12,930 nucleotides of DNA from Phoronis ovalis. Lineage: Eukaryota > Phoronida > Phoronidae. Position numbers and translations under genes: made by a program. The notes beneath the pieces were generated by a model. That model was not told the DNA's origin. It saw nothing but the letters and a program-made list of their open reading frames with translations, and did not search any database. Shown here one piece after another: positions 1 through 8,660 of the stretch; within the stretch, counting starts at the first letter, position 1; every line of letters starts with the position of its first letter. The stretch lies in NCBI GenBank assembly GCA_028565635.1, contig JAOXYB010041594.1, positions 1 to 12,930 on the forward strand, given 5' to 3'.

Positions 1-19
1 ATACACACACTGTTAATAA

Positions 20-104
20 ACTGACTAAATTAATGTTCCTAACAACTATTGTCAGTCTAAAAAAGTACATTCTATTTCACAAAATAGTTAGTAAATTAGT
101 CAGT
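20..104. repeat. Imperfect fold-back (inverted repeat)
   Basis: ACTGACTAA at 20-28 is the exact reverse complement of TTAGTCAGT at 96-104, and the pairing continues inward to 34/90 with two mismatches. After a one-sided 9-base bulge (35-43), AACTATT (44-50) pairs with AATAGTT (83-89). The result is a stem of about 22 pairs around a 32-base apical loop. No target-site duplication or transposase is visible, so it could be a small fold-back element remnant or chance AT-rich pairing. Confidence 0.55.
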
Positions 105-413
105 GTCACTGTTTTCTTTGCTTCTATAACTGTTTTTAACAGACCAACACAAGATTATAATATATTATTTTTACATCTCCCAACAGTTTAGAAGACCTAT
201 AGTGTACAGCAAATTTCAAAGAATTGAGAGGCTTCAGAAAGAGCTGCATGGAACTAAAAAAATCTATATAAATTAGTCATAATTGTACATTACATAGCTA
301 TTTCTATTGTTGTGTGATTAACAAGTTGTACCTTTAACATTGATCAAGGCAGGTTGTCCTGAAGCAATGTTATGTAATATCAATAATAAGCTTAACATTC
401 TTAAATACAAGTG

Positions 414-428
414 ACCAGGTGTGGGTAA
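414..428 (+). repeat. Dispersed 15-mer, copy 1
   Basis: ACCAGGTGTGGGTAA is identical to 3331-3345, 2.9 kb away. It is GC-rich relative to its surroundings. It contains AGGTGTG, which resembles a T-box half-site core, and CAGGTG, an E-box. The flanks of the two copies are only loosely alike. Confidence 0.7.
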
Positions 429-444
429 CCAGTAAGCTAGTGCA

Positions 445-476
445 TCTACCACAACTGTTATCTACCACAACTGTTA
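445..476 (+). repeat. Perfect 2 x 16-bp tandem duplication
   Basis: TCTACCACAACTGTTA occurs twice back to back (445-460 and 461-476) without a mismatch. Identical copies suggest a recent slippage or duplication event. It lies 16 bases after the dispersed 15-mer. Confidence 0.95.
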
Positions 477-809
477 AATCGAGAAAGAAAAACACTAGTA
501 GATTGTGTTTGTATTTCTGCAGACAATTTTGTAAAAAATATTTGAGTGATTTTCATTTAGTTCGCGCTTTAACATACAGAGGCGGATGCTTCACTTGTTA
601 CTCGTATTAAAGAATCTAAAGCTCTCCAATAATGAGCAAAAATCATGTACAGAAATATGTTCATTAATTCCTTATTCATCCTAAAAGGGTAAAGATATTA
701 GGATAATGTTTAAATTGTGATAGGCTTCAGTAATTGGATAAAATAGAAACTGTGGCACTACAAGGGAAATTGAACAATTATTACCAAGACGCTATTATGT
801 CGTGAGAAT

Positions 810-823
810 GGAGACAAGTCTCC
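810..823. repeat. Short palindrome GGAGAC-AA-GTCTCC
   Basis: Two perfect 6-bp arms are separated by AA. It sits in the CpG-enriched patch at about 781-930. It may be part of an old repeat or simply chance; no function is implied. Confidence 0.6.
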
Positions 824-870
824 TTTTATCCGCCCTCAGTTATTAAACGCCTACTCCTAATTTTTTACAG

Positions 871-918
871 TATCCACATCCCAGTTTGAAAAGAACGCTA
901 ATTGAAATCACGAAAACG
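871..918 (+). other. Possible 48-nt exon (weak)
   Basis: A splice-acceptor-like sequence (CTAAT followed by TTTTTTACAG, ending at 870) precedes a 48-base segment. One frame is open from the first base for 16 codons and reads YPHPSLKRTLIEITKT. A GTAACC donor-like site follows at 919. The patch from 789 to 931 has about eight CpGs, far above most of the window. The peptide is not one I can assign to a family. The donor is weak and there is no neighbouring exon that clearly joins it, so a decayed repeat or chance is just as likely. Confidence 0.12.
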
Positions 919-930
919 GTAACCAACCCG

Positions 931-2664
931 ATTTGAATTCTTCAATATATTTTGGTATGTAACTTTTTGTACTTTATGTGAACATAAAACTGACATGCGA
1001 AAGTTGTTTTTAAAAGTGGTGCTTCAGATCTAATATGTTGCATTATCAATCAGTATGCTGCAATAAAATCTGTTTCTACTCTAATGTTCATTGGCAAATA
1101 TGTGACCTAAAAAAATTTCTAACAATTTATATCATATCACACTTTTCTATAGCAGCATGTGAACATTTTTTACTGTTGAAAAGAATGAAGGTGGGCTGTT
1201 TTAGACACTTCAAAATTCTACGTACATATAATTTGACCGTCTACATACCAATACCCCAGTCAGTTAAAATTCTAAATATTTCTCCACAAATTACAAAATT
1301 CGCCTACCTTTTTTAAAAGTTTAATGATATCTGTGAATTTCAAAAATGTCCACACTGGAATCCCCTGATTATTCATAAACTGTTAAGAATAGCTCACTAT
1401 TGGAATTGCCCTTTAGAGTTATATTTGGAATCTATTTTAATCTTCTATTTATTACAATGCATCTAAAATTATTCCATGCTATTTTCAGAATGTTTATATT
1501 TAGTTTATAGTAAATAAAAACAGAAAGGGAATTCCCGCTAAGTTTATTTTTATCTTTATAGCCACAGCATATTAACTGCTCATTTCATGTCTTTTCATTG
1601 TGTTGCTGCTTTCAAAAAATTAAAGATATTTCTTTTTTAGTTTACATTGTACAAATCCGAATATCCTTGTACAAGTATTTATGTTAATATTTATCTATCT
1701 TACCGTAAATTCTACAAGGTATAAGGTAGATCAAAAACCTCAGTCCCTTCTGGGTAAAACCTGTAACTAAAGTTTTTAAAGCCACTTACACTAATAATTT
1801 ATCAAAAATATGTGATATTTATTAAAAAAATATGAAAAACAAAAGATCTTTTATATAACTAAACAGCATACATAACTGAACTGCATCTGCTAACTAAAAT
1901 GTGTTCTGAGACTTTTTAGGGACTTTAATTATTTTTGGTGCTCGTATGTATTATATAATGACATTGCAGTAGTGCAGAAAACATTCTAAGCAGTCAATAT
2001 TTGAGCCCCAGAGTGACCTTGAAGATTTTTTACTGTTCACAATAGCATGTAGCAAATTTAATATGAACAAGTGTTTTGCTAGATTCTGTCTTGTTATTGA
2101 GCATTCATAATTGATTGTAACAACTCCTAAATCAATATTGTTTTGTACTAAATTTCATTTAAGAGAACCACTAACCCTGTCTCTGCAAGAGTTTCAATAA
2201 ATTGATCTTTCTTTAAAGGTCAGTTATCTACATTTTGTTGTATACAGAGGGATTTAGTAAATGTAGCCAATGCTTTATTAGATTTTTTAAGGTAATATGG
2301 AATCAGCATAGTTATTATAGTCAAATCTACTTCTATTGGATTTGGACTTCTATTATCATTTGGGAATGGGAACCGTATAAAAAGATAGATCTCACTCTTT
2401 TTCTCAGAGATCAAAATTTTTTCATTGAATGTTCCTTTCACAATTTGACACCTATTCAGAATGACCTAGAAATATTTTTCAGTTGGAATAAACATGCAGT
2501 ATTTCCTATGAACAAAATCACACTGCTATATTAGAAAATTACTATTTTTCAATCTACCACTAAACAAACAAGGCATTTTGCAAAAAAAATTACTGTTTTA
2601 TAGGTCAGATTTTTAAATTACCTCTATTGTGGTGCCTCAGTCATAGATTTTTAAATGAAAAGGT
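931..2664. other. AT-rich non-coding stretch, no supported gene
   Basis: The longest ATG-started frame is 1035-1316 on plus (93 codons), rich in Ile, Phe, Leu, Cys and Lys as expected from random AT-rich DNA. Between 2220 and 2534, overlapping frames on both strands (99 and 73 codons) likewise have translation products dominated by Phe, Ile, Tyr and Asn. No strong splice pair, repeat array or RNA gene was recognised. Confidence 0.6.
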
Positions 2665-2703
2665 GGTAGACAAACCAGGTAGACAAAGCAGGTAGACAAG
2701 GCA
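2665..2703 (+). repeat. Three-copy 13-bp tandem repeat
   Basis: GGTAGACAAACCA, GGTAGACAAAGCA and GGTAGACAAGGCA follow one another directly. The first nine bases are constant and the last four vary at two positions. This is a minimal minisatellite. A 13-bp period is not a codon multiple, which argues against a coding role. Confidence 0.95.
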
Positions 2704-3077
2704 CTGAAATGATATTGATGATGAACATTGGACATTATAATGTAAATATTGAACATACATGCTGTCCTTATCATAGGCAATGAAACAGAAACCAAGGCAC
2801 ATGCCACAGACTTGTGCCATCTGATATAAAAATCTCTGTGTTTGAATCATTAATCAATTGGTATCACTTGTTTATCAAGTTCACTTATATATCTTAATTA
2901 GCCTTCATTGTTAATAATTACATGGCCTAAAAAGCTGCTTAAATTAATCTCTTCATTCATATAGTAGAACTCTTTCTAGTTACTGTTTAAATCTTATTGC
3001 CAGGTGAAGATTAAGAGAAAGGATTTGGGGACTGTTCTTAGGGAGTTAGTGTAAGGTTACATAACTTTATTTATTTG

Positions 3078-3105
3078 ATAAATTTGGTTTATTTTCCAAA
3101 TTTAT
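3078..3105. repeat. Perfect 10-bp inverted repeat
   Basis: ATAAATTTGG (3078-3087) and CCAAATTTAT (3096-3105) are exact reverse complements around an 8-base T-rich loop. It is AT-rich and far from any supported gene, so a terminator role has no support in a eukaryotic setting. Confidence 0.75.
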
Positions 3106-3330
3106 AGAGTATTTTGTAATATGTGTTTAAATATAGTTTACAGCAGAACAATGCACAAGACACACAACATTACTTTACATGGCATGACTGCTGGTTACAC
3201 CCGCACAATCTGTACACCTCAATCTGTAAGGGAGAAACGTGGAAGCTGTAACTGTATAATTGATAGCACTAGCACCTTGAGCTCAGTGAATAGTAGACTT
3301 TCAATGCCGTAATATGTTAAACATCATGCA

Positions 3331-3345
3331 ACCAGGTGTGGGTAA
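3331..3345 (+). repeat. Dispersed 15-mer, copy 2
   Basis: It is identical to 414-428. Here the last bases overlap GGTAAGT (3341-3347), which resembles a splice donor. After the match, this copy reads GTTTCATAGCTAAGT and the other reads CCAGTAAGCTAGT, so homology may extend weakly to the right. Confidence 0.7.
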
Positions 3346-3634
3346 GTTTCATAGCTAAGTTATCACTGGACGTATGCCTATTGAATGCGATTGCACTAAA
3401 TTTGCAGCAAAAAACGGAGAGTTACCATAACTGTAGTATAAGTGTGAATGAGGACTATTGGTTGCCCTAATATTGTGTCTTCTTCTTCATCTTTAATCAA
3501 TCTTCTGAAAAATTATTTTCCATGTATTGCAATTTGTAGAAGCTGAGAAATGAAATATTGTTTTGATTTGTCTGCTCAAGAAATGACCAGAGTAAGTTCA
3601 TATACACGTGCATGTGTATTCTTACAACTGGCCT

Positions 3635-3648
3635 ACACACACACACAC
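3635..3648 (+). repeat. AC microsatellite, 7 units
   Basis: Seven uninterrupted AC dinucleotides. Short and typical of animal non-coding DNA. Confidence 0.95.
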
Positions 3649-4358
3649 TGCATCTCATAAAAATGCTAAAAAATGTTTTCAATTTAATTACATCATTACT
3701 TGACATATAAGAATAATGAAAAATGTATAAACTCAATTTGGCAAATATTTATGTAACTTTAGAAAATTAGGGGTATCACATCTTACTGACCCTAGTTTCT
3801 CCCGATTACATTTGCTCTAGTATTCAATTTTGGTATAATTGCAACAACGCTGTGTGAATTTTCTGAGTGATATTGTCTGTATTTACTACTATTGTAGACA
3901 TATATCATGCTGAATAGTGATTTATGAAATTTCGTAATATTGTATTTTCAATAAATGTCAAAAAGTTTATAAGAAACCGATTATCTTGTACAATAAAAGA
4001 AGTCTATTTCTTGAAGTTCGACACAAATTTGTTTGCGTGATCGCAATGGAGACATTTTTTGAAAATTCAAAGAGCCGACTTCTCACTTTTGTAATTTTTA
4101 CTGGACACAATATTTCACCTCAGTGTCTTATGTGGTTTCTTGTCACTTGGTAGCACAATTTTTAAGTACAGTTAAGATGTCTTTCAATTTAAGGATATGT
4201 GCAAAATTGTCAGTTAGTGTAATTGGGCTGTCAGCTTTCTTGTACACTAAAATAAATTGAGGAATCTCTTTGAACTGAGCAATTATTTCTGTGTTAAACA
4301 TGTACTTCAGTTCAGTCCTTTTTGGATCAAATACTTTCTGAAGTTAAAGCTTGTAAAA

Positions 4359-4646
4359 CTACTTATGATTTAGAATATTAAATATGTAGCTTTTTTGTGT
4401 AGGTTTACATATACAGAGTTGGTAATTTAATTCCTTGGTTAAAATTAAATTTTCACAGGGTTGCTGAATAGAATCGGTGAAACGGTTGTCTAATGGCAGT
4501 GTCAGAAAACAGGTCGATCTAATACCTTTTATTTTTAATTTAAAAAATGATGGTCCTTGTTGGCGTGTCACTAAAATCCCAGGATTCTGTTCATAGGTTG
4601 AAATATCCCGGACTGATATATCTTGTTGTATGCAAGTATCTTCTTG
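4359..4646 (-). other. Candidate terminal coding exon, product unknown
   Basis: On the minus strand a strong acceptor-like site (a long T-rich tract, TTTTCTTATTTTTTTGTGCTCC, then AAAG ending at 4647) is followed by 95 sense codons and a TAG stop at 4359-4361. The frame is in phase 0 at the splice site. It opens with QEDTC; residues about 19-30 read TYEQNPGILVTR, and the segment ends in NILNHK. Unlike most frames here it has mixed, protein-like composition, and it contains about five CpGs. There is no ATG, so it would need an upstream exon. I recognise no domain, signal peptide or membrane segment. First-codon-position purine bias is absent (about half), which weakens the case. An open stretch of this length is expected once or twice by chance in this window. 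It may be a true last exon, a decayed gene piece or chance. Confidence 0.25.
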
Positions 4647-5132
4647 CTTTGGAGCACAAAAAAATAAGAAAATAAATTAACTATTTAAAAGGATTAACAA
4701 CCTATATACAAGTATAAATTGTTACATATCTATTAAGTTTGAGTTGATGAATTATAATTAGATTAAGGAAAGTTACATTTGTCGAAACTATATGTTATCA
4801 AAATGATATCTCGAAATTTTATTTTAAAAGTTAATGTTTGAAAAAAATATTCATATGTGATAAATAATGTTAAAGCCCACAATGACAAAAGAAATTAATT
4901 CTACCTGTGAAAGATTTGTTCTGATAGTTTTTGCTGTGTTATTGGATACAATCGCTTGATTTATCGCTTATGGGTTTGTGCTGCTGAATCTAACCAACAT
5001 GGGTCTTAGACATGAACTGTTGAGTGCATCTGACCACTACTGCTACTATGATAAGAATGTCTGTTCCTTATGAATGGACATGGTTAATCAATAAGGCCAA
5101 ATGAACTTGTTATTTTTTGTAATCATTGCCAG

Positions 5133-5170
5133 AACAAGAGTAGACTGTTCTGAGTTCTTTAAGCTACAAG
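5133..5170 (+). other. Possible 38-nt exon with consensus donor (weak)
   Basis: The segment lies between a TTTTTTGTAATCATTGCCAG acceptor-like site and CAAG|GTAAGT, an essentially consensus metazoan donor at 5171. One frame is open (TRVDCSEFFKLQ with one flanking base on each side). It is very short, there is no matching neighbour exon, and single sites of this quality occur by chance. Confidence 0.12.
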
Positions 5171-5194
5171 GTAAGTTTTTTTTAGAAGATGTTG

Positions 5195-5209
5195 ATATAT
5201 ATATATATA
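5195..5209. repeat. AT microsatellite, 7.5 units
   Basis: An uninterrupted ATATATATATATATA run. Confidence 0.95.
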
Positions 5210-5771
5210 AGGTACTCTGATGCTATGTATGGTGCAGGTAATAAACATCACCATGGTAACTAAATTTGGGGTGGCAGGAAATGTAAGTGTACGTGGTACA
5301 TTTGGGTACTGTCAGTATCCAAAATAAATTGTAGGTAAATGTGTTTCTAGGGCATTAGGTGAATCCTAATTATGGATAAACGGCAAAGTCCAAGTAATAA
5401 TTTACATTTTACCTGGGGGTACATTTGTATAACAGTATGAACTTCGCAGAAGACCAAATGTCATTGTATTTTTGTGCACTTTTTAAAAGAATGCCAAAAG
5501 AAACATTTTAAAAATCGTATTTTTTCTGTATGCCTCGATTAGAATTGACTTTATAGAGGACCTGTTTCAAATAATAAAAACTGATGGTTCCTGTCTACAT
5601 AAATTTGACTGTTTGCCCACAAAAATCTGATATCAAGGTATGATCATATTTGTTTGACAATTGTACAGCCTCGCGGAAATTCATACCTGGTGAACGATTA
5701 AGTCTTTGATACATTTTGCCTTTTGAAGTTTGTAGACTACCTACAAAAAATCATTTCCAAGCATTCTTGTG

Positions 5772-5807
5772 TGTCAATTCTAAAGCTTTGGTCAGGTGAA
5801 ATTGACA
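5772..5807. repeat. 8-bp inverted repeat with 20-base loop
   Basis: TGTCAATT (5772-5779) is the exact reverse complement of AATTGACA (5800-5807). The loop contains the small palindrome AAAGCTTT. Weak on its own. Confidence 0.5.
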
Positions 5808-5985
5808 GCATAATAAACTATTAGCTTTTTGGAACCTCTTTAACTTGTCATTTCCATAGCAACAAGCATATACACCTGTACCTGCTCTACTTAATAGATT
5901 GTGTACATCCATCTCCTATATGAGGTTAAGTTATAAGTCAGGTTTTCTGAAAACAAGGATAATTGTTACAAGGCAACCAACACCG

Positions 5986-6010
5986 TTTGTTAGTTTAGCT
6001 AGTTAACAAA
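5986..6010. repeat. 7-bp inverted repeat
   Basis: TTTGTTA (5986-5992) pairs with TAACAAA (6004-6010) around an 11-base loop, with one further G-T pair outside. It could be chance in AT-rich DNA. Confidence 0.4.
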
Positions 6011-6073
6011 TAAACTAAAAAATAGAAACAAGAAATCTGCTTAATTTTAATTAAGTTCCTTCTTATGAATATG

Positions 6074-6107
6074 ACATGTTTTCAATTAAAAAAAATTGAA
6101 AACATGT
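6074..6107. repeat. Perfect 14-bp hairpin with A6 loop
   Basis: ACATGTTTTCAATT (6074-6087) and AATTGAAAACATGT (6094-6107) are exact reverse complements separated by AAAAAA. This is the longest uninterrupted perfect stem I found in the window. As RNA it would fold stably for such AT-rich sequence, and one more outer G-U pair is possible. The stem is too short for a typical microRNA precursor. No coding frame or promoter beside it explains it. Confidence 0.9.
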
Positions 6108-6279
6108 TGTATTTGCTTAGAACGAGCAGTTTTCTTTTGTATAATTTTATAGGTAAATGAACTATGAATATGATTTTTAGAAATTACAATTTAGTCGTTG
6201 TACATGGTGATGTCACACAGACGAATAAGATACACAAGTCATATTTATATTTGGCAAAAATATTATTATTAAAGTTATC

Positions 6280-6289
6280 AAAAAAAAAA
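6280..6289 (+). repeat. A10 homopolymer
   Basis: Ten uninterrupted A residues, followed by CTATTTTCAGGTGAGA. There an acceptor-like CAG directly abuts a donor-like GTGAGA, leaving no room for an exon between them. Confidence 0.9.
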
Positions 6290-6561
6290 CTATTTTCAGG
6301 TGAGAACCCCAGGAATAATTTTAGAATATACTGACCTTTGTAAAACTTCATGGTTTACTTTAAAAATGGTCAATATTCGAGGGACATAGTAAAGTATATG
6401 AAAACAATTATATATGGAGTACCTCTAATAGGTGAACTTATGTAACTAGATGCTTGCCCTAAAGGTAAGTGAATTACCAACAGATATTGAGTCTGCCTAC
6501 CTTCACAGATCTCTGCACTGATTACAGATTATACAGTTCTTATATACGTATGACTTGTTAG

Positions 6562-6798
6562 ATTCCGCTTTTTGTTCATGTAAGAAAACAGGAAAAAGGA
6601 TTGAATATCCTGCCCCAAGATTTTTGGCAGTTTGAAATCCCTGTCATCAAATTCTCTAATATAGGATTCTGTCAAAGTGTGATGAATTGTTCGCAACTGG
6701 GCTTAACTGTTCCAGGACCAGTCCATAATTTTATAGCATCCTTTGCAATATGTCTATGCTCTATGCGTTATACATATGATCTAAAAAATGGGCAATAG
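6562..6798 (+). other. Open segment of 78 codons, possible exon or chance
   Basis: The frame is open from after a TAG at 6559 to a TAG at 6796-6798. It has no ATG until roughly the middle. Around 6610 it reads LPQDFWQFEIPVIKF, and near the end there is a short hydrophobic stretch (HNFIASFAICLC). Composition is less AT-rich than the surroundings. I see no convincing acceptor just upstream and no recognised domain. Confidence 0.1.
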
Positions 6799-6952
6799 AT
6801 TTTCTTCTTTGTTTAAAGGTACAAACATTGTCTTACTTGTATTAACTCCTTGTAAATTTAATTGTGAATTTTAAATTCCTTTCAATTATTATAAAAACCA
6901 ATAGTTTGTGTATTATTTATGGCTATTATCTTTAGTGATGATATTGATCGAT

Positions 6953-7170
6953 TTAAAGTAATAAATTTATTATTCTGTTAATATTTTGAGCATTCTTTGC
7001 ATTATCTGAAAAGTTTTTTGTTACCACCCCCTGAAGCAGACCAGTCCATTTTTTCTTTGGATCAAGGCCATATTCCTGTTGTAATTCAAGCAGAATATTC
7101 AAGTCAAGAAGAATTCTTGTTCATCAAGCAGCAGTTCACTATTAAAGTCAATCTGGCTTTCATGGTTTAA
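6953..7170. other. Coding-like island open on both strands
   Basis: The middle of this island (7021-7080) is about 45% G+C, well above the window. On plus, 6982-7170 is open for 62 codons and ends in TAA (includes PPPEADQSIFSLDQGHIPVV). On minus, 6953-7120 is open for 55 codons. Inside it, 7025-7075 lies between a pyrimidine-rich acceptor (ending TTACAACAG) and a GTAACA donor, is 17 codons long in phase 0, and reads EYGLDPKKKWTGLLQGV. In both frames about 27-29% of codons start with G, above background, so that test does not pick a strand. Neither peptide belongs to a family I recognise. At most one strand is likely to be real, and the island may also be a gene relic. Confidence 0.2.
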
Positions 7171-7493
7171 AGCTCAATTTTAAGAGAATTTAGTCAGGAT
7201 TTTATGTGTACATAACCCGAAATTCGTGGCATATCTAATGATAAGCTGAAGGAGTTAAACATATCTTTTCTATTCAAGATTGCTCAGGGAAATTAGTATT
7301 TATATTTAGTAGGTAAGTTTCCATAGGGATATCCAAAGGGAATTCCTTTGTTTCGAACTACTTATTTATGTCCGAATTAGAATATCTAGAATAATTAAGA
7401 TTATTATAGTCCCAGGCTAAGTTATTATTTGCAGAAAATTGTTTTCTAAACTACGGTATATTTAGCTGCTGTTCTTTTTTGTGTTTTTATTGG

Positions 7494-7511
7494 CTGTACA
7501 AAAAGGTACAG
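7494..7511. repeat. 6-bp hairpin built on TGTAC
   Basis: CTGTAC (7494-7499) and GTACAG (7506-7511) are separated by six bases. It is small on its own but shares the CTGTAC core with the larger hairpin about 200 bases downstream. Confidence 0.55.
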
Positions 7512-7697
7512 TAGTATATCTTTATTTGTACTCTTGTTTTAAGGATTTTTTAAAGCAGTGTTATTCACCATGTTTTCTCTGGAGTTGAGTTAAATATATC
7601 GGTAACTAACTATGAAAAGCAGTGAAAAAAGAACTTTTTTTTCAAAGCATTAGGCAAGGTTTTTACAATTTTATGATAGAGGTAATGAATATTGGAA

Positions 7698-7724
7698 TAC
7701 TGTACAGGAACTGAATGTACAGTA
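7698..7724. repeat. 9-bp hairpin built on TGTACA
   Basis: TACTGTACA (7698-7706) and TGTACAGTA (7716-7724) are exact reverse complements around a 9-base loop. Each arm contains the self-complementary hexamer TGTACA. Confidence 0.8.
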
Positions 7725-7866
7725 GTGATCCAATGCACTGTCAAGTTATTTCAGTTGCGTAGAACTCTGAGCACTTCAAAATTTTAATTCTTGTGTACTG
7801 ATAGAAATATGATGATTATGTCGATATTTATAATTTTAAAAACAGGCTGTGGTTACAAAAAAGTGA

Positions 7867-8118
7867 GTGGGTAGTCCCCATTCTAAATCCATCAGTTTGG
7901 GTGTTTGCACATCTGAATCAGACTTGAGCTCACTGAAATTGGTTGAGATAGCTCTTGCTAAAAGATATAGGTTCTTGCACATTCAATGGTTGGCATCCTA
8001 TGGTTCTGGAAATCAAATTAAAGGCTCTTTTACAAGAATCATAGAAACCCATACATTCCTGGGATAATGTTTTGAGATATTTTGGGTCAACCTGAGGACA
8101 ATTTCTTATACCATACAT
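7867..8118. other. Less AT-rich island, open on both strands, uncertain
   Basis: On plus, 7867-8067 is open for 66 codons but has no ATG (it begins at GTG right after a TGA). On minus, an ATG at 8118 starts 62 codons ending at 7930 (begins MYGIRNCPQVDPKYLK, with four Cys). Both products have mixed composition, which shows how weak composition alone is here. No domain was recognised. Acceptor-like TTTGATTTCCAG occurs within the minus frame. Confidence 0.12.
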
Positions 8119-8639
8119 TGAATTATCTTTTTACATGCCTTTGAAAATTAATTGCGTTTTCCATGTTGCAATGGTAGCAGCTGTTTGCAAATTTATTTTT
8201 GCTTTTTAGCATTAAATACAATTACCAAAAAACAACAATTGAAGTATACCCATTTAATTATCAAGGGATGTGCATCACCTTGTTTGTAAATTTGCTGGTA
8301 ACTCCCAAATAGCTTTATACATGTTCTTTTGTAATAGCATGTTGCACCAACTTCTTTTTGTAGAATGCAAATAGTTGAAAAATTATAGTCAGCAAAATTT
8401 AGAACATACTTGTGCCACACACCAGTTAAACCTTGATCGAATGAAAGTTGAAGACTGTACAAGTAGTAACACTGAGTTCTTATCTGACTAAGTTAATGCT
8501 CTGAGCAGATAGTGGGAGTATAGTGTATGTAGTACCAGGAGTGTACTTAGTAGAACATCCCTTCATTAATCTTGTACATTGTAGGGTAGACTGAATGATT
8601 TGATTAGCCACTTTCAAATGTGTCAGCTATTATAATAAA

Positions 8640-8660
8640 TTTTTTTTTTGAATATTACAG
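8640..8660 (+). promoter_or_regulatory. Candidate 3' splice acceptor (T10 tract + TTACAG)
   Basis: Ten consecutive T residues (8640-8649), then GAATATTACAG ending at 8660. This matches a metazoan acceptor (pyrimidine tract followed by YAG) just where CpG-rich open sequence begins. Confidence 0.3.

Larger units (their letters stand above)
1..870. other. AT-rich non-coding stretch, no supported gene
   Basis: No open frame here stands out from chance: the longest is about 63 codons (419-610), starts at GTG and is rich in Cys, Leu and Ser. The stretch holds the fold-back at 20-104, the 16-bp duplication at 445-476, one copy of the dispersed 15-mer at 414-428 and the palindrome at 810-823. CpG dinucleotides are rare at first, then cluster at 541-600 and again from about 789 onward. 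Confidence 0.6.
2704..4358. other. AT-rich non-coding stretch, no supported gene
   Basis: It holds a hairpin (3078-3105), the second dispersed 15-mer (3331-3345), an imperfect palindrome around 3602-3619 and an AC microsatellite (3635-3648). Open frames here (for example 3121-3312 plus, 63 codons; 3497-3736 minus, 79 codons) have no recognisable domain. A small CpG cluster at about 4018-4076 is unexplained. Confidence 0.55.
4681..6561. other. AT-rich non-coding stretch with scattered splice-like signals
   Basis: It holds an AT microsatellite (5195-5209) and inverted repeats at 5772-5807, 5986-6010 and 6074-6107. Consensus donor-like sites occur at 5171 and 6465. The less AT-rich part at about 4960-5110 reads open for about 38 codons on plus, and several short open stretches exist on minus. 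The two strands look equally protein-like, so I call neither. Confidence 0.5.
7171..8639. other. Mostly AT-rich non-coding stretch
   Basis: It contains two TGTACA-based hairpins (7494-7511 and 7698-7724), a TAG|GTAAGT donor-like site at 7313 and the two-strand open island at 7867-8118. The frame at 8193-8462 minus (89 codons) is rich in Cys, Tyr, Phe and Leu, and I treat it as chance. Confidence 0.5.

Noticed and set aside
1035-1316. 93-codon ATG frame on plus
   Set aside because: Composition (Ile, Phe, Leu, Cys, Lys) matches random AT-rich translation, there is no domain, and this length is expected by chance in the window.
1165-2037. Shared ATTTTTTACTGTT at 1165 and 2025
   Set aside because: A low-complexity, AT-rich 13-mer with no flank homology; plausible by chance.
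2220-2534. Overlapping frames on both strands (99 codons plus, 73 codons minus)
   Set aside because: Both products have AT-driven composition without any recognisable motif, and there are no supporting splice sites.
3940-3960. AATAAA polyadenylation-like hexamers here and at many other places
   Set aside because: AATAAA is common by chance at this base composition, and none sits suitably after a supported stop codon.
807-4054. Shared AATGGAGACA near 807 and 4045
   Set aside because: Ten-base matches are expected many times by chance in a window this size, and the flanks do not align.
4960-5110. Open segments on both strands, including a hydrophobic stretch on minus
   Set aside because: Both strands give equally plausible short peptides, no splice pair is convincing, and the length is under 40 codons.
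6280-6306. CAG|GTGAGA after the A10 run as a splice signal
   Set aside because: Acceptor-like and donor-like sequences abut with no exon between them, and the upstream tract is A-rich rather than pyrimidine-rich.
8193-8462. 89-codon minus-strand frame
   Set aside because: Rich in Cys, Tyr, Phe and Leu, with AT-rich flanks and no splice or domain support.
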